DNA of 64,000 bases from Deltaproteobacteria bacterium (GTDB lineage Bacteria > Desulfobacterota > Binatia > Binatales > Binataceae): assembly GCA_021780225.1 (NCBI GenBank), contig JAJXZF010000045.1, positions 1-64,000 of the forward strand. Reading direction: 5' to 3'. Below are positions 57,720 to 64,000 of the stretch, in pieces. How positions within the stretch are numbered: the stretch's first letter is position 1; the number at the start of each line of letters is the position of its first letter. The notes beneath the pieces were generated by a model. That model was given only the letters and a program-made list of their open reading frames with translations, was not told the DNA's origin and did not search any database. The position numbers were made by a program, and so were the translations under genes.

Positions 57720-57920
57720 TTTAACGTAGGCGTTTGCCTCCGTCGTGATTTCGTGAAAAATGACGTGATCATCGCGTCGGTCGAAAACCTGTGCGTCGGA
57801 AGATCGAAAGTTCGGCGCTCTGCTCCAGTCAAAGACGCGCCGCCGATTCGGTTGCTCGGCGGTAAAGAACGTTACCATGGGTCGGCCGTCCCGTAAGCGG
57901 CCAGGAGGATGGCGAGTCAA

Positions 57921-59348
57921 ATGACTCCGAAACAAGTTCTACAAACGATTAAAGAAAAGGGCGTCGTGATGGTCGATATAAAGTTTATCGACCTGCTTGG
58001 CACCTGGCAGCATTTCTCCGCGCCGATTTCCGAATTCAAGGACGAGGCGCCGTTCGAGGAAGGTTTGGGCTTCGACGGCTCGTCGATCCGCGGATGGCAG
58101 TCGATCGACAACTCCGACATGCTCGTCATCCCCGACCCGACGACCGCCGTCCTTGATCCGTTCACCAAGGATCCAACGCTCTCGATTATTTGCACGGTGC
58201 AGGATCCGATCACGCGCGCCGACTACTCGCGCGATCCGCGCAACGTCGCGCGCAAGGCCGAAGCCTATCTGAAGTCAACCGGCATCGGCGACGTCGCCTT
58301 TTTCGGTCCGGAGCCGGAGTTCTTCATCTTCGACAGCGTTCGTTTCGACACCACCCAGAACTCCAGCTATCACTTCATCGAGTCGAACGAAGGCAACTGG
58401 AACAGCGGACGCCCGGATTCGCTGAAAGGCGGCCTGAATCTCGGCTACAAGGTCAAGAACAAGGAAGGCTACTTCCCGGCGCCGCCGACCGACAGCCTGC
58501 AGGACATCCGCACCGAGATGGTGCTGGTGATGGAGCAGGTCGGCATCCGCGTCGAAAAGCAGCATCACGAAGTCGCGACGGCCGGACAGGCGGAAATCGA
58601 CATGCGCTTCCAGTCGCTCGTGAAGATGGCCGACTGGCTCACCTGGTACAAATACATCGTCAAGAACGTGGCCGCCCGCCACGGCATGACGGCGACTTTC
58701 ATGCCCAAGCCGATTTTTGGCGACAACGGCACCGGCATGCATACCCATCAGAGCCTCTGGAAGGGCGAGACGCCGCTCTTCGCGGGCAACGGCTATGCCG
58801 GAATGTCGGAATTGGCGATGCATTACATCGCGGGAATTCTGCATCACGCGCCGGCGCTCGCCGCGTTCACCAATCCGGGCACGAACTCGTATCGCCGCCT
58901 GGTGCCGGGTTTCGAAGCGCCGATCAACCTTGCGTATTCCAGCCGGAATCGCTCGGCTTCGGTGCGTATCCCGATGTACTCGCCGTCGCCCAAGGCGAAG
59001 CGTATCGAAGTGCGCTTCCCCGATCCGACCTGCAACCCGTATCTCGCGTTCTCCGCGATGATGATGGCGGGCATCGACGGAATCCAGCGCCGCCTCGATC
59101 CCGGACAGCCGCTCGACAAGGATATTTACGCGCTGTCGCCCGCCGAGCTGGCCGAAGTGCCGAGCATGCCGGCCTCGCTCGAAGAGTCGCTCGCCAACCT
59201 CAAGAAGGACCATGAGTTCCTGCTCAAGGGCGACGTTTTTACCGAGGACCTGATCGAGACCTGGATCGATTACAAAATGGCCAAGGAAGTGAGCGCGATT
59301 CGCTTGCGCCCGCATCCGTACGAGTTCCATCTATATTTCGACGCGTAA
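57921..59348 (+). CDS. glnA: glutamine synthetase, type I
   Basis: 475 residues from ATG 57921. The ORF track ATG at 57909 directly abuts AGGAGG with no spacer, while the second ATG has that site 12 bases upstream and the usual MTPKQVLQ start. It makes glutamine from Glu, NH3 and ATP. Family signatures are [46 protein letters not shown] and NRSASVRIP. The adenylylation Tyr lies in [11 protein letters not shown] (about residue 403), so GlnE-type control is possible. A strong terminator follows. Confidence 0.98.
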   Translation: MTPKQVLQTIKEKGVVMVDIKFIDLLGTWQHFSAPISEFKDEAPFEEGLGFDGSSIRGWQSIDNSDMLVIPDPTTAVLDPFTKDPTLSIICTVQDPITRADYSRDPRNVARKAEAYLKSTGIGDVAFFGPEPEFFIFDSVRFDTTQNSSYHFIESNEGNWNSGRPDSLKGGLNLGYKVKNKEGYFPAPPTDSLQDIRTEMVLVMEQVGIRVEKQHHEVATAGQAEIDMRFQSLVKMADWLTWYKYIVKNVAARHGMTATFMPKPIFGDNGTGMHTHQSLWKGETPLFAGNGYAGMSELAMHYIAGILHHAPALAAFTNPGTNSYRRLVPGFEAPINLAYSSRNRSASVRIPMYSPSPKAKRIEVRFPDPTCNPYLAFSAMMMAGIDGIQRRLDPGQPLDKDIYALSPAELAEVPSMPASLEESLANLKKDHEFLLKGDVFTEDLIETWIDYKMAKEVSAIRLRPHPYEFHLYFDA

Positions 59349-59386
59349 GCCGCGCGCCTGCGCTTCGCGAGATTGCCGATAACCAT

Positions 59387-59424
59387 CGGGCGGCGGGAGC
59401 GATCCCGCCGCCCGGCTTTTTATT
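59387..59424 (+). terminator. rho-independent terminator of glnA
   Basis: CGGGCGGCGGGA and TCCCGCCGCCCG form a perfect 12-bp stem with a GCGA loop, followed by GCTTTTTATT. It starts 38 bases after the glnA stop. Confidence 0.93.
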
Positions 59425-59635
59425 CCCCACCTGCGTTGATCACGGCCTCGACTCTCTCGCAAATTGCGAATCGTTTCTCGAAAAAATCACTTTGCCGAGA
59501 TCGTCAGATTTTTTGATCGTCGTCTCCGAGCGATTTTAACAGGATCGATAAAATGTCGCTAAATATCTGATTTTATTGTATTTTTTGTAAACTGCCAGTT
59601 TCAGATTCGCAGTTGTTGGCTCCGCGATTGTGATT

Positions 59636-59651
59636 TGGCACGAAAATCGCT
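59636..59651 (+). promoter_or_regulatory. sigma-54-like promoter
   Basis: TGGCACGAAAATCGCT has GG and GC separated by exactly 10 bases and differs from the TGGCACG-N4-TTGC consensus at one position. It lies 82 bases before the start of the small exported protein gene. No enhancer-binding site was identified. Confidence 0.5.
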
Positions 59652-59732
59652 TCAGTTTCGTTCTGAACTTGGCGGCGTACGGCGGACTTTCCGCCGACGC
59701 CAGCTCAATAGTCCGGAGGAATTCCGAGAGTC

Positions 59733-60074
59733 ATGAAGAACCTTAAAGCTGTCGTGATGGTTGGCGCCGCAGCATTCCTTGGCGCGGCCGCCCTTCCCGC
59801 CGCCGCCTTCGACACCAATCAGGTTCCGGTGATCGTTGCGGATGTGGTTCCGACTCAAGCGCAGATTCAACAGCAGCTCGCCGACCTCCACGCTCGGCTG
59901 CTCGCGGCCAAAGAAGCAGGCTCGTACAATTCGGTCGCCGAGAGCAATTATCTCGCGGCGGAGCGGATGTATGAATTTGGACGTTACGACACGGCCGCTC
60001 GCGACATCGATATAGCGAAGGCGGCGGTGCTGCCGGCGCCGAACTGGCTGCCGCCGCCCACGGCGTCTCGTTAG
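59733..60074 (+). CDS. small exported protein of unknown function
   Basis: 113 residues. A clear signal peptide (AVVMVGAAAFLGAAALPAAAF) is followed by about 90 residues that look helical: QAQIQQQLADLHARLLAAKEAGSYNSVAESNYLAAERMYEFGRYDTAARDIDIAKAAV, a pattern like one TPR-like or DUF4398-type hairpin, then a Pro-rich tail. GGAGGAA precedes the ATG. The upstream sigma-54-like promoter and the downstream terminator make it a single-gene transcript. I do not recognise the family. Confidence 0.75.
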   Translation: MKNLKAVVMVGAAAFLGAAALPAAAFDTNQVPVIVADVVPTQAQIQQQLADLHARLLAAKEAGSYNSVAESNYLAAERMYEFGRYDTAARDIDIAKAAVLPAPNWLPPPTASR

Positions 60075-60125
60075 GTCTCCGCGTCGGCGAGGCGCGCGTT
60101 CCCCAAAAGTCCTCGCTTCCCCCAG

Positions 60126-60164
60126 GGGGCAGGCAGACTCCCCACTGCCTGCCCCATTCTTTTT
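60126..60164 (+). terminator. rho-independent terminator
   Basis: GGGGCAGGCAG pairs with CTGCCTGCCCC (11 bp, 8-base loop), followed by ATTCTTTTT. It ends the small exported-protein transcript. Confidence 0.9.
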
Positions 60165-60569
60165 CCATCGCGCGCAAAGCAAAAATTCTTCGCTGGCCGA
60201 AAGGGTTGGCGGAACAAGAAAAGTCGCCTGTCGCGCGCCATGCGGTTACGATTGCGGCGTCAGCGCGCGGCGCGGCCGATTGTGCAATGTGGCGAATCGC
60301 GCAGGCGTCGCGCGGCGGAGGATTTCGATGCCGTTGATTCGCGCCAATTTCGCCGATCCGATCGGCGCGATCGCTTTGTGCAATTATGCGCTGTGATTTC
60401 CGCTCCGCACGCCCGGCAAAATTTAGTCCGCCGGCCATATCGTGGGCGAACTGCCCGAAGCCGACGGCGGCCCGCAGCCGCGATTATCGCGAAGGAGTGC
60501 GGGCGTTTTTGGAAAAGCTCCGCACCATTTTCTGAGCCGAACGTAAAGTTCGATGCATCACCGGCGCGA
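60165..60569 (+). other. intergenic region upstream of the MscS gene
   Basis: About 405 bases with no supported gene on either strand. ORFs in it lack any recognisable domain. The right end carries the promoter-like TGCTAGAAT. Confidence 0.5.
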
Positions 60570-60578
60570 TGCTAGAAT
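60570..60578 (+). promoter_or_regulatory. putative extended -10 promoter of the MscS gene
   Basis: TGCTAGAAT overlaps the ORF track ATG at 60569, arguing that this ATG is promoter sequence and that translation starts at 60593 or later. No -35 is evident. Confidence 0.35.
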
Positions 60579-60592
60579 ACGGCGATCGAAAG

Positions 60593-62653
60593 ATGGCCAA
60601 CGTTCGATTTTCGTCGCGTCTCCTTCTCTTTGCTCTGGTTTTCGCATCCGTTATCGCCGCATCGGCGTCCGCAGATCCGTCGCCTGCCGCGCCGGCGAAT
60701 TCGCCCGCCGCGGCCATGTCCACCGCGCATCCGAGCGCCGCGGCGTCGCCGCCCGCCCGCCAAGCCAATCCGGCGCTTGCCGTGCACGATGCGCGCACGG
60801 CGGTTATTTCGTATTTGAGCGATGTAATCGGATGGCGCCGCAGGCTTGGCGAAGAAATCCGCGCCGCTCGCGATCCGGTGGAAATCCTGTTCGTCTCCGA
60901 CGACCGCCAGATGGCCGACGAAGTCGTCTCGCTCGCTTTCGCATACGCGCGCGCCGAGGCGGTCCTGCTTAAATCGATCTATGGCCCCGACAGCGGCGCG
61001 GCGCAGGACGTCCAGGTGTCTCCCGGAGCTTCGTCCGGTCTGCGCGCTCTGCTCGCCCGCCGCGATCAAATCGTCGCCGCGCTCACGGCTGCGAAAGTCC
61101 GCCTCGCCGCCCTGCAACGCCGGGCGCGCTCCGCGCCGCGCGGCGGTCGCGCCTCGATCGAACAGAAAATCGTCACCGCGCAGGGAGAAATCGCGCTTTT
61201 GCAATCCCAGTTGGATTCGGTCACCGCGCTGATCGCGTTCGAATCCGGCAGTGGTCCCGCGGGCGGCTCGGCCTTTAACGCGCAAATCGACGAACTCGAA
61301 CGCAGCGTTCCGCAATTCGCGTCGGCCAAACCCGCCGCCTCCTCGTTCTCGTCCAATGCGCAATCCGCGGCCGTGCTTGGCTTCTTTGGCGGTTTCGGCG
61401 AACTGCTCCGCCTGACGCACAAAGATCAGATGCTCGACGCGCAGGTCAAAGCGACCACCAGGTTCGCCGAAGAAGTGGAGAGTCAGCGCGCTCCGCTGCT
61501 GAATATGCTGCAAGAGGTGATTCGCGAGGGCCAAACCGCCGCCGCCCAGACCCGCTCCAACGATATCGCCACGCTGAACGCCAGCAAAAGCGCCTTCGAC
61601 GAACTTACCGCCCGCCAGAAGCTCATCTCCGACGCGCTCGTGCCGCTCTCGAAGCAGCAGATGACGCTCAGCCTCTATATCTCGAATCTCAACCGCTGGA
61701 TCGCCTTTGTGGGCGCACGCTTCAAGCGCGAGGTGCGCTCGTTGATTCTGCGGACGACGGGATTCGCGATGCTCTTTGGCTTTATTTTCGGCGCCGCCGC
61801 GCTGTGGCGCGTCCTGACCTTCCGCTACATCGGCGACCATCAGCGCCGGCATCAATTGATGAAACTGCGCCGGCTGATCCTGACGATCGTCATCGTGATG
61901 ATCGTCCTGCTCGATTTCGCCAACGAACTCGGCGCGCTGGCCACGATCATGGGCTTTGCCGCGGCGGGCATCGCGCTGGCTCTGCAGAATGTATTCGTTT
62001 CCGTGGCGGGATATTTTTACGCGAGCGGCCGCTTCGGCATCCGGGTGGGCGATCGCATCCAGATTGCCGGCGTCACCGGCGACGTGCTTGAGTTGAGCCT
62101 CTTCAAGCTGACCATGATGGAGCTGTCGGCGAATTCGGACGCCTTGCAGCCGACCGGCCGCGTCGTGGTCTTCGCCAACTCGATTCTGTTTCAGGGCAAC
62201 GCCAATTTCTTCAAGCCGCTTCCCGGCGCGAAGTACGAATGGAACGAGCTGCGGTTGACGCTCGCGCCCGATTGCGACTGGCGTCTCGCCGAAAAGCGCG
62301 TGGACGAGGTCGTCGGCGAGGTGTTTGCGCGCTTTCGCGACGCGATCGAGCGCGACTACCGCCACGTCGAGTCCAGCCTCAATGTGCGGTTCGAAACGCC
62401 CCGCCCGCAGACGCGGCTGCATCTGGGCGCCAACGGCCTCGAGATCATCCTGCGCTATCCCGCGCCGATCGCGCGGGCGATGGAATCGGCGGATGAATTG
62501 ACCCGCCGCCTGCTCGACGCGCTCGCGCGCGAGCCCGGCCTCCGGCTGGTCGCGACCTCGACGCCGGCGCTGCAGCGCGCCCCGGAACCCGCCGCTCCAT
62601 CCGCGCCCGCCCCGGCCGAAACCTCTGCTGCGCGCGCGAAAGCCGTGCGATAA
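60593..62653 (+). CDS. MscS-family mechanosensitive channel protein
   Basis: 686 residues from the ATG at 60593. An N-terminal signal peptide (LLLFALVFASVIAASASADP), an Ala/Pro stretch and a long periplasmic helical region (residues about 60-380) precede three or four membrane helices. The MscS core is LATIMGFAAAGIALALQNVFVSVAGYF followed by FGIRVGDRIQIAGVTGDVLELSLFKL; a beta-domain and a Pro/Ala-rich tail end the protein. It resembles MscK/YbdG-size proteins more than the small MscS. It should act in osmotic release of solutes. Confidence 0.88.
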   Translation: MANVRFSSRLLLFALVFASVIAASASADPSPAAPANSPAAAMSTAHPSAAASPPARQANPALAVHDARTAVISYLSDVIGWRRRLGEEIRAARDPVEILFVSDDRQMADEVVSLAFAYARAEAVLLKSIYGPDSGAAQDVQVSPGASSGLRALLARRDQIVAALTAAKVRLAALQRRARSAPRGGRASIEQKIVTAQGEIALLQSQLDSVTALIAFESGSGPAGGSAFNAQIDELERSVPQFASAKPAASSFSSNAQSAAVLGFFGGFGELLRLTHKDQMLDAQVKATTRFAEEVESQRAPLLNMLQEVIREGQTAAAQTRSNDIATLNASKSAFDELTARQKLISDALVPLSKQQMTLSLYISNLNRWIAFVGARFKREVRSLILRTTGFAMLFGFIFGAAALWRVLTFRYIGDHQRRHQLMKLRRLILTIVIVMIVLLDFANELGALATIMGFAAAGIALALQNVFVSVAGYFYASGRFGIRVGDRIQIAGVTGDVLELSLFKLTMMELSANSDALQPTGRVVVFANSILFQGNANFFKPLPGAKYEWNELRLTLAPDCDWRLAEKRVDEVVGEVFARFRDAIERDYRHVESSLNVRFETPRPQTRLHLGANGLEIILRYPAPIARAMESADELTRRLLDALAREPGLRLVATSTPALQRAPEPAAPSAPAPAETSAARAKAVR

Positions 62654-62699
62654 ACGAACCGCATCTTTGTGACGCCCAGGATCCAAGCGGGTTGGTTCT

Positions 62700-64000
62700 A
62701 TGAACGGAGATAGTGAGACGCGGGATATCGCGGGATCCTTCCGAAACGTCATCGGTGCGGCGAGCATCTCGCGTCGCGGAGGTTCATCCTGGCCGCTGTG
62801 GGCGATGGGAGTTGCGGCCTTCGCCCTGCGTCTCGCCCCGATGCTCCGTCACAGTCTCGGATGGGCGATGGGCAACAGCGATTCGCGACGCTACGTCGAG
62901 CTGGCCGAGGGGATGCGCGCCGGATGCGGTTTCGCACCGCTGGTCGATGGACGTTGCGGACTTCCGGAAGTATTGAGAACTCCCGGCTATCCGTTATTAC
63001 TCGCCGCGACGCCGTCGCTTGGGGCGGCGCTCTTCGTTCAGGCGGTAATCGGGGCGGCGCTTTGCGTGGCTGTCGGATATTTCGTCTTTATGTGGTGGGG
63101 AGGGCGCGCCGCGCTGATCGCGGAAACCTTGATTGTCCTGGACGCGCCCTCGATCATTCAGGGCTCGCGAATCTTGTCCGACTCGCTCTTTCAAGCGATG
63201 CTGGCCGTCGCCGTAATCGTGCAACTGGGCGTGATCGCGCGCGGCCGTTTCGATAGGCGGGCTATTATTGAACTGTTTGGCTCCGCGTTTCTGCTCGCGG
63301 CGTCCATTATGGTACGGCCGGTCGGGTTTTTGCTGCCGCTGATTGCGCCGCTGCCTTTTTTCTTTCTGCCGCGAAATAACTGGCGCAAAACCGTCGGTTG
63401 CGCTCTGTGCGCTTTCGCGCTGCCGGCTCTCGCGGTCGGCGGATGGATGGCGCGCAACGCAGCCGAAACAGGCGTTTGGACGCTGAGTACGGACGTTGCT
63501 TTGGACCTCTATTATTTCAAAGCCGGCGGCGTCATTTGGTATCGGGAAGCAAGGCCGTTTCCCGCGATAATGGACGAACTCGCCCGCCGAATTGGTAGAC
63601 CGAACGCGAACGATTACCCGGACACCCCGGTTGGATTGGCGCCGCGAATGACCCGAGACGCGGTAAAAATTCTGATGCACGATCCAGTCGCGACGATAAT
63701 TACGACGTTGCGCTCGTTCGTATGGCTCGCGGTCGTTCCCGATCGTGGTGGACTGAACGAGCTAATTAACGAAAATGCGGGCGCGACCTCGTATCTGGCG
63801 GCGACGGGTCAAATCCGCGCGCGGCTTCGACAACTTTTTCACTCTCCGTTGTTGACAGCACTTGTTGTCCTGCAATTGGCTCTTAATTCCCTCGTCTGGA
63901 TAGGAGTGGCGCGTGCGATTCTCGCTTGGCGATGGAGTTCGTCGCGGGAAATCGCCGTCGAAATCATTCCGCTCGTCATTGCCCTTGCGATGATCGGATT
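62700..64000 (+). CDS. glycosyltransferase family 39-like membrane protein, 3' end beyond window
   Basis: Not in the ORF track, probably because it has no stop in the window. From the ATG at 62700 the frame runs 433 codons without a stop to the edge. The N-terminus is soluble, then SWPLWAMGVAAFALRLAPML begins a series of hydrophobic segments. SDSRRYVELAEGM, RTPGYPLLLA and GSRILSDSLFQAML match ArnT/PMT-type lipid-linked sugar transferases (acidic first loop, R-x-P-x-Y-P). It would use a polyprenyl-phosphate sugar on the periplasmic side. 46 bases follow the MscS stop, so read-through is possible. Confidence 0.8.
   Translation, partial: MNGDSETRDIAGSFRNVIGAASISRRGGSSWPLWAMGVAAFALRLAPMLRHSLGWAMGNSDSRRYVELAEGMRAGCGFAPLVDGRCGLPEVLRTPGYPLLLAATPSLGAALFVQAVIGAALCVAVGYFVFMWWGGRAALIAETLIVLDAPSIIQGSRILSDSLFQAMLAVAVIVQLGVIARGRFDRRAIIELFGSAFLLAASIMVRPVGFLLPLIAPLPFFFLPRNNWRKTVGCALCAFALPALAVGGWMARNAAETGVWTLSTDVALDLYYFKAGGVIWYREARPFPAIMDELARRIGRPNANDYPDTPVGLAPRMTRDAVKILMHDPVATIITTLRSFVWLAVVPDRGGLNELINENAGATSYLAATGQIRARLRQLFHSPLLTALVVLQLALNSLVWIGVARAILAWRWSSSREIAVEIIPLVIALAMIG

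Larger units (their letters stand above)
57402..57920 (+). other. divergent intergenic region and glnA leader
   Basis: 519 bases between the acyl-CoA dehydrogenase and glnA starts. No gene is supported. It holds the extended -10 at 57629-57637, an 8-bp hairpin at 57695-57719 and a second short hairpin (AGGCGTTTGCCT). If transcription starts near 57644 the glnA leader is about 275 bases, unusually long. Confidence 0.55.

Noticed and set aside
60572-62767. 731-residue minus-strand ORF antisense to the MscS gene
   Set aside because: Shadow of the MscS coding frame, with no recognisable motif and implausible Arg/Gly/Asp-rich composition.

Overview
The window is about 64 kb of GC-rich (roughly 64-65%, by eye), densely coding bacterial chromosome, with no rRNA, tRNA, CRISPR array or complete transposon that I can recognise. 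Most genes are ordinary chromosomal ones (ileS-lspA, aroC-aroK-aroB, def-fmt-rsmB, rpe, priA, secA, murI, argJ, cinA, pgpA, engB, glnA). Mixed in are genes typical of an environmental, metabolically broad Gram-negative: two class III CoA-transferases, MaoC, SDRs, an acyl-CoA dehydrogenase, an F420-type LLM oxidoreductase, an amidohydrolase, and a bacterial deoxyhypusine-synthase-like protein. An outer membrane is implied by an RlpA lipoprotein and a Kdo/WaaP-like kinase. The set suggests an uncultured deltaproteobacteria-like lineage such as Binatota (Desulfobacterota_B). That placement is an inference from gene content only.

Layout. 0-3.2 kb (minus): 5' part of comM/yifB and a tandem CaiB/BaiF pair. 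3.4-7.6 kb (plus): a Yip1-family membrane protein, ileS and lspA. 7.6-10.4 kb (minus): aroC-aroK-aroB. 10.6-18.6 kb: a secreted phosphoesterase, MaoC plus SDR, priA, a YbjQ protein, an alpha/beta hydrolase and a lone ABC ATPase. 19-24.5 kb: def-fmt-rsmB, a short palindromic mobile-type repeat exactly at the rlpA stop codon, rpe and a glycerophosphodiesterase. 24.6-32.6 kb: an acyl-CoA synthetase/ACP/acyltransferase fusion, an LLM oxidoreductase, a GT2 glycosyltransferase, an MFS transporter, and cysQ coupled to the DHS-like gene. 32.8-40.6 kb: a degenerate cytidylate kinase-BON fusion, pgpA, cinA, tauE with a DUF1634 protein, an SDR, a small HTH protein, a PEBP protein and an amidohydrolase. 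40.7-48.9 kb: engB, a GT2, an unknown 184-aa protein overlapping a spore-photoproduct-lyase-type radical SAM gene, murI, secA and argJ. 48.9-55.4 kb: a Rieske protein followed by a sulfotransferase-GT2-GT4-sulfotransferase cassette, a VIT1/CCC1 transporter, a Kdo/WaaP-like kinase and an XRE regulator. 55.8-64 kb: an FxLYD protein, an acyl-CoA dehydrogenase, glnA with a long leader, a small exported protein behind a sigma-54-like promoter, an MscS channel, and a GT39-type glycosyltransferase that runs off the right edge and is absent from the ORF track.

How genes may work together. The sulfotransferase/glycosyltransferase cassette suggests sulfated surface or extracellular glycans. CysQ at 31 kb could remove the PAP by-product of sulfotransferases. 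The CoA-transferase pair, MaoC/SDR, acyl-CoA dehydrogenase and the ligase-acyltransferase fusion point to acyl-CoA and lipid chemistry. The best candidates for something undescribed are the radical-SAM/unknown-protein operon, the glycan-sulfation cassette, the DHS-like/cysQ pair, the low-GC patch inside ileS, and the repeat inserted at the rlpA stop codon.
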